DNA of 48,708 nucleotides from Flavobacteriales bacterium (GCA_947487175.1 CANKVM010000008.1:1-48708); one strand, 5' to 3'. Shown: positions 8,451 through 18,410, counted from the stretch's first letter. Notes: generated from the sequence alone by a model not told the origin. Numbers and translations are program-made.

Positions 8451-10316
8451 ATGGCAAATTACAAAACACCGGGGGTTTATGTAGAAGAGATTTCGACATT
8501 ACCACCATCCGTAGGGCAGGTACCAACTGCTGTTCCAGCGTTCGTTGGATACACGGCTAAGGCAATCAAAGGCGGTGCAAGCATTAAAAACAATGCAGTA
8601 CACGTTTCATCTATGCTAGATTACATCGATCATTTTGGTGGCGGTTACGTTCCAAAAGAAATCAATGTAGAACTAGATTCTTCACTTCAAGTTACTGGAG
8701 TTAATGCAGACAAGAACTATTACTTGTATGATTCTGTTCGTTTGTTCTTCGCTAATGGCGGAGGAGAATGCTACATTATTTCTGTAGGTTCTTACAATGA
8801 CGACATTGAATTCGAAGCGCTAGAAACTGGCTTAAACGCATGCAGAAGAGAAAATCAACCAACTATTTTGGTTTGTCCTGATGCAGTATTATTACCTAAA
8901 TCTGATCAGTGCTACAGTCTTCAACAAGCTATGTTGATGCAATGTGCTGAAATGCAAGATAGGGTTGCTATTTTAGATGTTTATGAAGGTTATATCCACA
9001 GATCTGATAAAGATGTTGTGTTAAACTTCAGAAACGGTGTTGGTGTAAATAACCTTAAATATGGTGGTGCTTACTACCCTTGGATTTTCAATTCTTTGCC
9101 TCATAAATATGAGCATGAGAGTTTAAAAATCAAAGTTGGTGAAGAAGACAAAACTTTAGAAGAAATTTGTTCTCACCCATTGTCATTGAAAAACTTGAAC
9201 ATGTCTGTTAAAGATTTAGCAAACATTAAAGATTTTTCTCGTAAAGATTACAAAACAAGTTTAACTAATTTGTTAGACAACATTAGCGGCGATGCTGCTG
9301 ATATCAATGGAGGTGCAGGTTTCATCGCATCTTCAATGAAAGAAATTTATGATTTTGCAAGTGGAAACTTCAATTCTGCTCCTATTGCAAATGAAATGAG
9401 TGTTAAAGTAAACGCAAGCTCTAAATTCTCTGCATTGTTGAAAAACTTTGCTGCTGCAGATGCAGCTATGGATTCAGGTGCATATACTGCAGGTAATTTC
9501 CCAACATTAGATTTAGGTGATCCTATCGCGAATGCCGCAATTGCTAACCAAGAAAATGCGGATACCAAAACAAAAATGAGCAAAGATGCTATTTACAAAT
9601 TCGGTGTAGATCTTAGCAATATTGTTTCTAGCATTGTAGAAGACGCTGAGTCTATTAAAGACAACTTGGCTAAAATTGCTTTTGACAATAACCCATTATT
9701 ACAAAACATTGTAAACGAAACTTTGAAAGAACTTGCAAAAGTTCCTGCTTCAGGTGCAATTTCTGGTGTATTTGCAATGGTTGATAATCAAAGAGGTGTA
9801 TGGAAAGCTCCTGCTAACGTTAGTTTATCATCTGTTTCTCGTCCAGTAATCAAAATTGACGATGCTCAACAAGAAGATCTTAACGTTGATGTAATTAGCG
9901 GAAAAAGTGTAAATGCAATCAGAAGCTTTACAGGTAAAGGTACTTTGGTATGGGGTGCTCGCACACTTGCTGGTAATGATAATGAGTGGCGCTATATTTC
10001 TGTACGTCGTTTCTTTAACATGGTTGAAGAAAGTGTACGTAACGCAACTGGATGGGCTGTATTTGAACCAAACGATGCTTCAACTTGGATTCGCGTAAAA
10101 GCAATGATCGAAAATTATTTAAATAATTTATGGAAAGCTGGCGCAATGGCTGGTGCTTCAAGTGATCAAGCTTACTTTGTGAATGTTGGATTAGGCACTA
10201 CAATGTCTGCAGTTGACATTCTTGAAGGTAGAATGAACATTGAAATCGGCATGGCAGTAGTAAGACCAGCTGAGTTTATTGTTTTGAAATTCTCTCACAA
10301 ATTACAAGAATCATAA
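8451..10316 (+). CDS. Contractile sheath protein (Afp2-4/Pvc2-4-like), enlarged
   Basis: The 621-residue product is a phage-tail-sheath family protein. The N-terminal TPGVYVEEIS motif (residues 6-15), PAFVGYT (29-35), YYPWI (208-212) and the C-terminal handshake region ending near VVRPAEFIVLKFSHKLQE are typical. Its role is to form the contractile outer tube that drives the inner tube into a target. Afp and PVC use three shorter sheath paralogues; here only one gene is present. It carries an extra Ala/Asn/Ser-rich domain at about 225-430. It has more codons such as GGT, GCT and CGT than the baseplate and tape genes, consistent with high expression. It begins 39 bp after the previous gene and has no strong ribosome-binding site, as is usual in Bacteroidota. 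Confidence 0.96.
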   Translation: MANYKTPGVYVEEISTLPPSVGQVPTAVPAFVGYTAKAIKGGASIKNNAVHVSSMLDYIDHFGGGYVPKEINVELDSSLQVTGVNADKNYYLYDSVRLFFANGGGECYIISVGSYNDDIEFEALETGLNACRRENQPTILVCPDAVLLPKSDQCYSLQQAMLMQCAEMQDRVAILDVYEGYIHRSDKDVVLNFRNGVGVNNLKYGGAYYPWIFNSLPHKYEHESLKIKVGEEDKTLEEICSHPLSLKNLNMSVKDLANIKDFSRKDYKTSLTNLLDNISGDAADINGGAGFIASSMKEIYDFASGNFNSAPIANEMSVKVNASSKFSALLKNFAAADAAMDSGAYTAGNFPTLDLGDPIANAAIANQENADTKTKMSKDAIYKFGVDLSNIVSSIVEDAESIKDNLAKIAFDNNPLLQNIVNETLKELAKVPASGAISGVFAMVDNQRGVWKAPANVSLSSVSRPVIKIDDAQQEDLNVDVISGKSVNAIRSFTGKGTLVWGARTLAGNDNEWRYISVRRFFNMVEESVRNATGWAVFEPNDASTWIRVKAMIENYLNNLWKAGAMAGASSDQAYFVNVGLGTTMSAVDILEGRMNIEIGMAVVRPAEFIVLKFSHKLQES

Positions 10317-10364
10317 GTTTAATTAATTGTTTAACTAATTTTTAAAAAAAAAACATAAAATCAT

Positions 10365-10796
10365 ATGGCGAATCCAGATTATCCACTACCAAGGTTTCAC
10401 TTTAGAGTGACTTTCGATAGTACTGTTATCAATTGTAATGAAGTAACAGGATTAAACACCACCCTTGATGTAATTGAATACAGAGATGGTGCGAGTGTTG
10501 AATTTAGCACAACAAAAATGTCAGGCTTACGTAAATTCGGTGATATTGTAGTTAAAAAAGGTGTTTTCCAAGACCATACTGAATATTGGGATTGGTATAA
10601 TGCTGTTCAAATGAATGATCCAGTTCGTAAAACAATTACGATTGAACTTTTAGATGAGCAACATGCTGCAATTATGACATGGGTATTGAAAAATGCTTGG
10701 CCTTCTAAAGTTGAAAACCCAGATTTGAAATCTGACGCAAGTGAAGTAGCTGTAGAAACAATTACTATTGTTCACGAAGGCTTATCATTAGCTTAA
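10365..10796 (+). CDS. Inner tube protein 1 (gp19 family, Afp1-like)
   Basis: This 143-residue protein belongs to the T4 gp19/phage tail tube family. The signature FHFRVTFD near the N-terminus, EVTGLNTTLDVIEYRDG and the C-terminal VETITIVHEGL are characteristic. Hexamers stack to form the rigid tube inside the sheath. It follows the sheath gene by 48 bp, and codon use resembles that of the sheath, as expected for a major structural protein. It is probably the main tube subunit, since the second copy is longer and more divergent. Confidence 0.95.
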   Translation: MANPDYPLPRFHFRVTFDSTVINCNEVTGLNTTLDVIEYRDGASVEFSTTKMSGLRKFGDIVVKKGVFQDHTEYWDWYNAVQMNDPVRKTITIELLDEQHAAIMTWVLKNAWPSKVENPDLKSDASEVAVETITIVHEGLSLA

Positions 10797-10829
10797 TTAA
10801 ATTGAATATGTCTAATTTTAATTGATCGG

Positions 10830-11324
10830 ATGTTATTTTCTAGCGACGACCAACCATCATTAGGCTACCATTTTAGAGTGGACTTTATTTTCCCCTTACC
10901 TAACCGGACCATTGAAACCAAATTTAGAGAGGTTTCAGGGATGGATAGGACTATCGTTATGGAAACGGATAGTATAGGAGAAAATAAAGTCCCTTTTTTT
11001 GCTCCCGTATCTGTTAAATATGGTACGCTTAGCCTAAAAAGAGGTATGCTTCCAGGTTCATATTTAATTGATTGGGTGAACCTAAGTATCATTACGCAAC
11101 GAAGAATTCCAATCCCTGTTGTTGTGAGTACACTAGACCATAACCACATGCCCTTATACTGTTGGGTGTTTTTTAATGTTTATCCAACAAAATTCGCTAC
11201 AAGTGGATTACATGCACAAGAAGCTGGTATTTTAGTTGAAGAAATTGAATTACAATATTCATCGTTTATGCCAATTAGAGTTCAAGGTGGTTTACTCGAA
11301 GCCGCTGTTAGTCAATTTTTGTAA
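10830..11324 (+). CDS. Inner tube protein 2 (Afp5-like tube initiator)
   Basis: The 164-residue product shares the tube fold with the preceding protein: YHFRVDFIF, then REVSGMDRTIVMETDSIGENKVPFF, and a C-terminal VEEIELQYSSF. It is longer at the C-terminus (ends MPIRVQGGLLEAAVSQFL). In Afp the second tube protein, Afp5, forms the first tube layer at the baseplate, and this gene sits in the equivalent place before the DUF5908 and LysM genes. ATG at 10830 follows the previous stop by 33 bp. Confidence 0.9.
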   Translation: MLFSSDDQPSLGYHFRVDFIFPLPNRTIETKFREVSGMDRTIVMETDSIGENKVPFFAPVSVKYGTLSLKRGMLPGSYLIDWVNLSIITQRRIPIPVVVSTLDHNHMPLYCWVFFNVYPTKFATSGLHAQEAGILVEEIELQYSSFMPIRVQGGLLEAAVSQFL

Positions 11325-11334
11325 GTTTGTTTTC

Positions 11335-11523
11335 ATGGCAGAAATAAAAAAACTTACAATTAGAGGATCTGTGGACCAAAAAAATGCAGATAAAAATGCA
11401 GATTCTGGTGATGTTATAAACCAAGAATCAATTGATTTAATATTAGAAGAATTTAAACAATCGCTAATGGATGATATAGATAAAAAAATCCAACAAGCCA
11501 TAAAAAAAATCAATAAACGTTAA
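11335..11523 (+). CDS. DUF5908-type small eCIS protein (Afp6 position)
   Basis: The peptide is 62 residues and starts MAEIKKLTIRG, a pattern typical of the short DUF5908 proteins found between tube and LysM genes in Bacteroidota eCIS loci. An upstream in-frame start at 11236 exists but lies inside the tube gene in another frame; the ATG at 11335, 10 bp after the tube stop, is preferred. The middle is polar and the C-terminal half is a helix with two clusters of lysines. It ends 2 bp before the LysM gene. Function is unknown in the family. Confidence 0.8.
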   Translation: MAEIKKLTIRGSVDQKNADKNADSGDVINQESIDLILEEFKQSLMDDIDKKIQQAIKKINKR

Positions 11524-11525
11524 CT

Positions 11526-12272
11526 ATGCCTGATTTACTGACTACGTTCAATAAATTCCAAATAAAAGCATACAAAGATATAAGTTGTACGCAATCAGTT
11601 ATTCCTAAAATAAAACCGATGTTGGCGTTTGATTTTAGCAAGTTGATGTATAAATTTCCATTCAACCCAAGTACACTTAAAATCAAAACCGCCCACAATT
11701 TTAATTTAACTCAACCAACGGGTTTTACAGGAATTAATCCGAAATTTATAAGCATAAAACCCAAACTTCTTATTGTTGAATTGGTTATTGATCCTGCAGC
11801 TGAACCCGTTTATATGTTTTCACTTTCAGCGGGATTACCGTCTGCTGAAACTTTACTCAGCTTAAGCGAGCGAATCGCGATTTTTGAAGATATAGTAGGT
11901 TATGAATCTTCAACACATAGGCCTCATTATTTGCAAATAGAATGGGGAGATAGCCTGAGTATGAAAGCTACAGTTAAAGAATATCAAATTGTTTATGGTA
12001 GATTCAATGATAAAGGAGAGCCTACCAGAGCAACAATTCAAACTCAGTTTTTAGAAGTTATTTCGGCAACAGCGATGTTGGCTGAACAAAGCAGACAATC
12101 TCCTGATGTTTCTCACCAAATTGAAATCAAAGAAGGTGATACAATTATGAGTCTTTGCCAAGAAATCTATGGAGATTCTAAATATTACATAGAAGTAGCC
12201 CGAATAAACGGACTAAAATCAATAAGGAATCTAAAACTAGGTTCTCTTTTATATTTCCCACCCTTAAAATAA
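11526..12272 (+). CDS. LysM-containing baseplate-tube adaptor (Afp7/gp53-like)
   Basis: The 248-residue protein ends with a LysM domain at about 197-248 (HQIEIKEGDTIMSLCQEIYG, then ARINGLKS and a final LYFPP). The N-terminal 190 residues contain FPFNPSTLKIK and LQIEWGDSL, which recur in Afp7-type proteins. In phage tails and Afp this protein links the first tube ring to the spike and baseplate. It follows the DUF5908 gene by 2 bp and precedes the spike gene by 6 bp, which is the conserved order. No signal peptide is present, so the LysM here is structural rather than cell-wall secreted. Confidence 0.92.
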   Translation: MPDLLTTFNKFQIKAYKDISCTQSVIPKIKPMLAFDFSKLMYKFPFNPSTLKIKTAHNFNLTQPTGFTGINPKFISIKPKLLIVELVIDPAAEPVYMFSLSAGLPSAETLLSLSERIAIFEDIVGYESSTHRPHYLQIEWGDSLSMKATVKEYQIVYGRFNDKGEPTRATIQTQFLEVISATAMLAEQSRQSPDVSHQIEIKEGDTIMSLCQEIYGDSKYYIEVARINGLKSIRNLKLGSLLYFPPLK

Positions 12273-12278
12273 TTTATT

Positions 12279-14042
12279 ATGGCCTTATTAATGTATGATA
12301 ATGAAACTGTAACCATAGAATTTACAGTGAATGGTGCTGCATCTAAATTATCTCCCCATGTTTATGAAATAAATGTTGAAAAATCCATAAATAAAATATG
12401 TCGTGCAACAATAAAAATCCTTGATGGTGATGTTGCACTACAAAAATTTGATCTAATAGAAGCAAATGCAGTTAATATTGGAGACCCAATTGTAATAAAA
12501 ATTGGAGGTACACCAACTAGTGTTGCCGCAGTTTTTACTGGAATAATTACCGGTATTGCAACTGAAATTAGTCTAAATAGTAGTTTTGTTATTATTCACT
12601 GTGCCGACAAAGCCGTGGGTATGACAAAAGGTAGAAACACTCAAATCTTCCTTAAGAAAAAAGATGATGCTATTCTGAAAGCGCTTATTGGTAATTATTC
12701 TGGAGTTACCGCAACTACCGATACTTGTACCATTGAACATGAAAAACTCATACAGTACGGTGTTAGTGATTGGGATTTTTTATTAATGCGCGCTCAAGCA
12801 AATGGATTTTTAGTAGCAAATTTTGATAATAAAGTTATTGTTAAAAAACCTGTTTTAACTACTGCTGCTGCTTTCACGTATTCTTATGGTACAGATATTC
12901 TTGCCTTTGAAAGTTTGGCAACAGGAGAGCCTGCAATTAAAAGCATGTCTGTTCAACACTGGGATTATACCACCGGAAATATAAAAGTTGGAGCAAGCGA
13001 TACTACCGATATGCCTCCTTTACCCACCATTACTACAGCAACAAAAATCAAAGACATGGCTGCACCCAAAAAGGCAGTTGGCGTTTATACCGCCGGAAAT
13101 CATGTTGCTGATTCTTTAAAAGGCTTGGTAAATGGCAAAGTTGTCAGATCGCTATTGGCCAGTTATACCGGTTATGTTACAGTTTTAGGCGAAGCTAAAG
13201 TTTTATTAGGAGATATCATTGAAATAAAAGGAATGGGCAAAATGAGTGGTAAATTTTACTGTTCAAGAATAACGCATGATTTTAGAGAAGGTATGTTTAC
13301 AAGTACTTTGCACTTTGGTATTAATGAAAAATCAATTTGGGAAGAACTTCATTCCGTAAATAATGAAACTTTGGGTGGTACAAATAGCCCAATAATGGGG
13401 ATTCACTTAGGCAAAGTAACAAAGCTTGATGGAGATCCAAATACCCAACTTAGAATTCAAATACTTTTAGCAAATTTTGGAACTGATGCGCTCGTTTGGG
13501 CTAGATTAACTTTCCCAGATGCCGGAAAAGGTAGGGGTATTTTCTTTGTTCCTGAAAAAGATGATGAAGTTGTTGTCTCTTTTTTAGATGGAGACCCTTC
13601 CCAACCAATTATTCTTGGAACTTTATACAATAAAACCAATACGCCGCCTGAAACTTGGAAGGCTGAAAATAATATTCGTAAGATAGTTTCAAAAAATAAA
13701 GTAACGATTGCATTTGATGATGAGAAAAAGAATCTAACATTGTCTACCCCAGGCGGAAATTCTATTTTGATGGATGATGCAAAAGGCATTACAATTAAAG
13801 ATGCGAATGGAAATAGCATTGTGCTAGCTGCCGCAGGTATTACAATAAAGAGTGCAAAAGATGCAACCGTACAAGCTGCAAAAAATTTAACTTTAAAAGC
13901 AGATGCTGGACCTGTAGCAATAACAGGACTAGAAGTAAAAGCTGAGGCCAAAACAGCACTAAAACTAGCAGGCAAGGCTACCGCCGAAATTTCTGCTTCA
14001 GGTATCCTTACTGTTAAGGGTGCACTAGTGAAAATTAATTAA
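12279..14042 (+). CDS. VgrG-like central spike protein (Afp8-like)
   Basis: The product has 587 residues. The first 365 form the gp27-like hub with the two tube-like folds. A gp5-type OB domain starts at about 370 (GIHLGKVTKLDGDPNTQLRI) and includes DAGKGRGIFFVPEKDDEVVV and FLDGDPSQPIILGTLYN. From about 480 to the end is a triple beta-helix-like needle with strand repeats such as GITIKDANGNS and GITIKSAKDAT. The protein trimerises to form the membrane-piercing spike under the tube. It is followed by the PAAR tip gene 57 bp downstream. No C-terminal effector domain is fused. Confidence 0.95.
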   Translation: MALLMYDNETVTIEFTVNGAASKLSPHVYEINVEKSINKICRATIKILDGDVALQKFDLIEANAVNIGDPIVIKIGGTPTSVAAVFTGIITGIATEISLNSSFVIIHCADKAVGMTKGRNTQIFLKKKDDAILKALIGNYSGVTATTDTCTIEHEKLIQYGVSDWDFLLMRAQANGFLVANFDNKVIVKKPVLTTAAAFTYSYGTDILAFESLATGEPAIKSMSVQHWDYTTGNIKVGASDTTDMPPLPTITTATKIKDMAAPKKAVGVYTAGNHVADSLKGLVNGKVVRSLLASYTGYVTVLGEAKVLLGDIIEIKGMGKMSGKFYCSRITHDFREGMFTSTLHFGINEKSIWEELHSVNNETLGGTNSPIMGIHLGKVTKLDGDPNTQLRIQILLANFGTDALVWARLTFPDAGKGRGIFFVPEKDDEVVVSFLDGDPSQPIILGTLYNKTNTPPETWKAENNIRKIVSKNKVTIAFDDEKKNLTLSTPGGNSILMDDAKGITIKDANGNSIVLAAAGITIKSAKDATVQAAKNLTLKADAGPVAITGLEVKAEAKTALKLAGKATAEISASGILTVKGALVKIN

Positions 14043-14099
14043 TTTTTTATTTGAAATAAAAGTTATGTGATTTTCAAACTTTACTATTATTTTCGCAAT

Positions 14100-14402
14100 A
14101 TGCCTCCAGCGTCTAGAGTTACCGACCTTCATATTTGCCCCATGCAAACCATGGTTGGGCCTGTTCCAGTGCCTCATGTTGGTGGTCCAATTATAGGTCC
14201 AGGAGCTAGTACAGTATTAATTGGAGGCTTACCCGCTGCTCTTATGGGAGACAATTGCGTTTGCGTAGGTCCTCCAGATAAAATAATGAAAGGATCGGCT
14301 ACGGTTTTAATAAAAGGAAAACCAGCAGCACGTATGGGTGACACATGTCAACATGGTGGCACAGTCATGAGCTTATGTCCAACAGTTTTAATAGGCGGAT
14401 GA
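14100..14402 (+). CDS. PAAR tip protein (Afp10 position)
   Basis: This 100-residue protein begins MPPASRVTDLHICP. It has the PAAR repeats ASTVLIGGLPAALMGD and SATVLIKGKPAARMGD and candidate zinc ligands in the DLHICP, PHVGG, DNCVCVG and DTCQHGG segments. Such proteins form a sharp conical cap on the VgrG spike. The ATG at 14100 is preferred over a GTG at 14067, which would add 11 residues unlike the family. Its stop overlaps the next ATG (ATGA at 14399-14402). No toxin domain is attached. Confidence 0.95.
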   Translation: MPPASRVTDLHICPMQTMVGPVPVPHVGGPIIGPGASTVLIGGLPAALMGDNCVCVGPPDKIMKGSATVLIKGKPAARMGDTCQHGGTVMSLCPTVLIGG

Positions 14403-14815
14403 GTTCATCAAAAAATAAAGATGAATTTTTAGGAATTGGTATTAAATTTCCATTCCGAATCAATGCATCTACGGGAAAGACTGCCCTAATAAATGGCACC
14501 GAGCTTATAGAGCAGAACATCCACTTGCTTTTATCTACGCGACCAGGTGAAAGAATTTATCACCGCAATTTTGGAATTGATTTAACCCCACTCCTATTTG
14601 AGATTCCAAATGCTGCTACGCTCAAAACTATTGAAGAAAATATTATTAGTGGTTTAACTCAATTTCAACCTATGATTGTAACAGAATCAGTCGATTTTGA
14701 AATAATTGCAGAAGAAGGGATGATTAAAATCCATATCCATTTTATGATTCGTTCTACCAACTCCCGTGGAAATTATGTTTATCCTTTTTACCTAAAAGAA
14801 GCTAATCAATTCTAA
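14399..14815 (+). CDS. Baseplate wedge protein, gp25 family (Afp9-like)
   Basis: The protein has 138 residues from the ATG at 14399. The motifs FLGIGIKFPF, then LLSTRPGERIYHRNFGIDL and LLFEIPN, are hallmarks of the GPW/gp25 baseplate family. It connects the sheath to the baseplate wedge. An earlier in-frame ATG at 14345 lies inside the PAAR gene; the 14399 start gives the expected family N-terminus and an ATGA coupling. The next gene begins one base after its stop. Confidence 0.93.
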   Translation: MSSSKNKDEFLGIGIKFPFRINASTGKTALINGTELIEQNIHLLLSTRPGERIYHRNFGIDLTPLLFEIPNAATLKTIEENIISGLTQFQPMIVTESVDFEIIAEEGMIKIHIHFMIRSTNSRGNYVYPFYLKEANQF

Positions 14816-14816
14816 A

Positions 14817-17800
14817 TTGAAGTGGGATAGAAATCATAATCGTCAAATTGGATTAAGTAAAAATTCATCACAAGTTAAAGATTTAGCATCGCTAAGTCGG
14901 GTAACTCATCGAAACGATATTTTCTCTGCAATTCTTCAAATTTCTAGAAACATCCAATATTATGATGCTCATTCAAGCACGGATGGAAGTTTGAATCGTT
15001 TTTTCAGCAGTAGCTTGCCACTCGTATTGGGGCACATTATAGGCCAATCAATTACCGATAATATTAAAGATTTGAGGGACATTTCCCTCCAATTAAAAAA
15101 GCAATGGTTGGAGGGTGGGAATCCATTACGCAGACACAAAGCTGAAATAACAAATTTAATAATATGGCATTTACAAAGTTTGGAAATGTTAAAGAATGCC
15201 GCATTTTCAGAACAAGTGCTTATTGCCGACATTATCCCATCATTTAATGAAACTGCCAATTATTTCGAAGGTGTTGTAAACCGTTTCCATTCTGGTGATT
15301 TAATTACCCAATATCGCAAAATAAAATCCTTACTCTTGGCTTCCATGTCAATGCCATTTACTGGTGAAGACTTCGTTTTTGAAACATGGAATGATAAATA
15401 CAAATCATTAATCACGGATATAGACAATATAGAACTCAATTGGAAAATAACCCAAGCAGAATGTTCTGTAGTTTTAAATACGATGATTAATCAACAAAAA
15501 ATTGATCCTATTTCATCTTTGTCATTTGTTCTTGGCGATTTATTAGAACAAGTGTCTAATAAAAATACAGATAATTTAAACAACGCGGTATCCTCCTATT
15601 TTTTGAATGAAATTGCCAGAATTGCACCACTTGAGGTTGTACCAGAGTCGTTTTATGCAAAATATCAATGGAATGAGAATTCCGATACAAAAACCATTAT
15701 TGATGGAACAGTATACAAGGCATTAACGAATCCTGAACAAGAGATTTACTTAACGAATACAGACAATGTTCCATTAAATGATCAGTTGATTCTTCAACAA
15801 AAGAAAGTGCAATTCAGTACATCAACTCAAAATATCACAAATACAAATAATGTTTCTTTAGATATTTCTTATCCAAGTAAATTCAAATTGGAAAGATTAT
15901 TAGCTGAAGGAAACCAACAATTTTCACCTTTTTATTTTCAAGTAAAAAGTTCATTATTGGGTATTGAGGGAAATGTGGTTAAGTGGAAAATTGGTTTCAC
16001 ATTTCAAGAATTATCAACAGTTCAACATATTCAAAGTATATTCGAAAATCAACCTGATATAAAAAGAGGATTTAAAGAAAATACAAATCAAGAGATTCTA
16101 AACTATTGGTTAGGAGATGCATTGGGAATTGAATATTTCGGAATAGAAAGCCCAGAAATCCCTATTCCATTTCAAAAAAGCAGGACAAACCTAGAGGTGT
16201 CATATACTGAAAACATTGGCTACCATTGTTCATGGACAGTTATTTTAGACACCGATGACGCCAAGCCAATGGTTGATGAAAAGGGCTTTGTATTACTTAG
16301 GTTTAAAATATTAAATGATTATCAATACATTTATCATTTCTTTTCACATAACTCCCCTATTAATTGCAAAATTGAAGCGAGTGTAATTGACTTACATAAT
16401 GTTGAAATTTATAATGATTATGGAAAATTAGATACAAGCACCCCTTTTAATTTATTTGGAATAAAACCAGAAATTGGCTCTAAATTTTATATTGGTCACC
16501 CATTGTTATTTTCAAATTCCCTCACAAATCTTAAAATAAATTGGCAGTGGTTTGGTTTACCTGATTCAATAAAAGGATTGGTAGATAATTATGATGGTTA
16601 TGATTTAATCGAAAACAATACTGATTTTATGGTTTCCGTTTCGGCACTTCAATCAGGTACATGGTTTCCCGAAAACGACAAACAAATCATTTCACTATTT
16701 GTTGACTCAAGTGACTCAGATGAGGAATTCAAACCTGTATCAAATATTAGAAGGATCAATGAAATAGACCTAGCGCGTTTAAATCTACAAAAGACCCAAA
16801 AAACTTACGAGCCATTAAAAGAGCCGAATAAATCAAAATATGGGTTCATGTGCCTTGAATTATTAAGTCCTACTGGGGCTTTTGGGCATAACAAATACAA
16901 CGACTTCCTTCAGAAAAAATTAAACACAACTAAGTCTAAAGAAAATTTAAACGAACCCTATACCCCTCTAATTGGAAATATCACCTTAGAAGCAGTTTTG
17001 ACTGAAGAAATTCCTCAAACCCAATTAAAATCTAGAGTTCAAATATTTGGAATAGACAATTACCTACTCGATATCCCTTCAATTCCATCAAATCATTTGA
17101 TGCCTGCAGATAATTACAAATGTGCAATTTATCTACAATTTGATAAACTACCGGATGGAATGGCAAGTTTGTTTTTTAAATTACCGGAAAGTGCGAATGG
17201 GAATTTAGTAATTGGGCAAAAACAGTGGTATCAATTATTGAAAAATAAATGGCATATGTTGTCATCTGAACAACTTGTTAAAGATGAAACCTTACATTTT
17301 GAAACATCCGGATTAATTCTATTGAATCAACTTCATGAAAACAAAAATTTAACCGATCCAATTTGGTTAAAAGTTTGCTCTTTTCAAGATGAATCCCTCA
17401 ATAGAATATCAGAAATTGACACGCAAATAATGCATTTATTTGTAAATGATACACGTCAACTTACCGAAGTTACCCTTATTGAAAATATTCAAATTCCAGA
17501 GGAATTAATTGAAGTATTAACTGTGATTTCTCCAATAATTCCGAAGAAAATCCGCCCAATTCCGAGTTTAGGTTTTAAGTCAGGAATATTTTCATTTCAA
17601 TTCAAAACTCAAAATAGAATTTCAGATTTACAAGATTTAAGACAATTTATTTTAATTAAATTTCCTAAAATTCAAGATGTATTATTAATTACTAATAAAG
17701 ATCAAAATGAATTCATCAAAGCTGGTTTAGTAAGGGTAATTTTAATTCCAACATCTGAGAAAGAATCGTTGTTTGAGGGAAATTGGCCAAAATTCTCCTC

Positions 17801-18410
17801 CCAAGAACTCAAAACTGTACAACTTTTTCTTGAAGAAAATAGTCCTATGGGATCCAGCTTTCTGATTGAAAATCCAGTATTTGAAGAGCTTATTATAAAG
17901 TGCAATATTGTTGTAAAAGCTGGATTTGACAAAAATGAAGCAAGAAAATTAATCAACCAAGCAATTCTTCAAGGCTTCTTGAATATTACAGGAATTGTTG
18001 ATAGTGGATTTAGTTTTGGCACATCCATTTACAGTTCAAAACTATTATCGTTGATTAAGGTATTGCCCTTCATTCAAAGCATCACAAATTTTGCCTGCTA
18101 TACCAAATATGATGAAAATTTAAAACTTCCTGTTGAATTTAATAGTTTAAATTATTTGGTTGAGCCATCGGCAATTAATCATATATTGATTCCAAATACC
18201 AACCATTTATTTGACATTCGAGAAACAAATAAACATAATTCGGATGGTATTGGTGTTTCAAACATGACTTTAGGGACTGATTTTTTAGTTGAAAAATTAC
18301 GTTCCAAACAATATAAAATGGGAATTGGAAATTTCAAAATTGGAATTAATTTACAAATTGACAAACCTGAAAGCACTGACAGTAGAGAAATCACAGATGT
18401 TTTCATTTGA
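14817..18410 (+). CDS. Large baseplate J-like protein (Afp11/Pvc11-like)
   Basis: The product is 1197 residues. The start is a TTG one base after the upstream stop; no ATG occurs until well into the protein, and the helical N-terminus reads sensibly from here. The C-terminal part (about 920-1150) resembles the baseplate J/gp6 domain: a FPKIQDVLLIT strand, GLVRVILIPTSE, then FEELIIKCNIVVKAGFD and a short helix-rich segment followed by LPFIQSITNFACY. The long central region looks beta-rich and is typical of the expanded Bacteroidota forms. The protein builds the wedge ring of the baseplate. It is followed by a 137-bp gap with its own probable promoter. Confidence 0.85.
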   Translation: MKWDRNHNRQIGLSKNSSQVKDLASLSRVTHRNDIFSAILQISRNIQYYDAHSSTDGSLNRFFSSSLPLVLGHIIGQSITDNIKDLRDISLQLKKQWLEGGNPLRRHKAEITNLIIWHLQSLEMLKNAAFSEQVLIADIIPSFNETANYFEGVVNRFHSGDLITQYRKIKSLLLASMSMPFTGEDFVFETWNDKYKSLITDIDNIELNWKITQAECSVVLNTMINQQKIDPISSLSFVLGDLLEQVSNKNTDNLNNAVSSYFLNEIARIAPLEVVPESFYAKYQWNENSDTKTIIDGTVYKALTNPEQEIYLTNTDNVPLNDQLILQQKKVQFSTSTQNITNTNNVSLDISYPSKFKLERLLAEGNQQFSPFYFQVKSSLLGIEGNVVKWKIGFTFQELSTVQHIQSIFENQPDIKRGFKENTNQEILNYWLGDALGIEYFGIESPEIPIPFQKSRTNLEVSYTENIGYHCSWTVILDTDDAKPMVDEKGFVLLRFKILNDYQYIYHFFSHNSPINCKIEASVIDLHNVEIYNDYGKLDTSTPFNLFGIKPEIGSKFYIGHPLLFSNSLTNLKINWQWFGLPDSIKGLVDNYDGYDLIENNTDFMVSVSALQSGTWFPENDKQIISLFVDSSDSDEEFKPVSNIRRINEIDLARLNLQKTQKTYEPLKEPNKSKYGFMCLELLSPTGAFGHNKYNDFLQKKLNTTKSKENLNEPYTPLIGNITLEAVLTEEIPQTQLKSRVQIFGIDNYLLDIPSIPSNHLMPADNYKCAIYLQFDKLPDGMASLFFKLPESANGNLVIGQKQWYQLLKNKWHMLSSEQLVKDETLHFETSGLILLNQLHENKNLTDPIWLKVCSFQDESLNRISEIDTQIMHLFVNDTRQLTEVTLIENIQIPEELIEVLTVISPIIPKKIRPIPSLGFKSGIFSFQFKTQNRISDLQDLRQFILIKFPKIQDVLLITNKDQNEFIKAGLVRVILIPTSEKESLFEGNWPKFSSQELKTVQLFLEENSPMGSSFLIENPVFEELIIKCNIVVKAGFDKNEARKLINQAILQGFLNITGIVDSGFSFGTSIYSSKLLSLIKVLPFIQSITNFACYTKYDENLKLPVEFNSLNYLVEPSAINHILIPNTNHLFDIRETNKHNSDGIGVSNMTLGTDFLVEKLRSKQYKMGIGNFKIGINLQIDKPESTDSREITDVFI

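Noticed and set aside
9347-9583. Antisense frame with hydrophobic stretch in the sheath gene
   Set aside because: It falls in the Ala-rich insertion of the sheath, whose reverse complement naturally gives hydrophobic residues.
13457-13975. A 172-codon antisense frame within the spike gene
   Set aside because: It mirrors the beta-helix-coding repeats of a strongly supported gene and has no recognisable domain or promoter.
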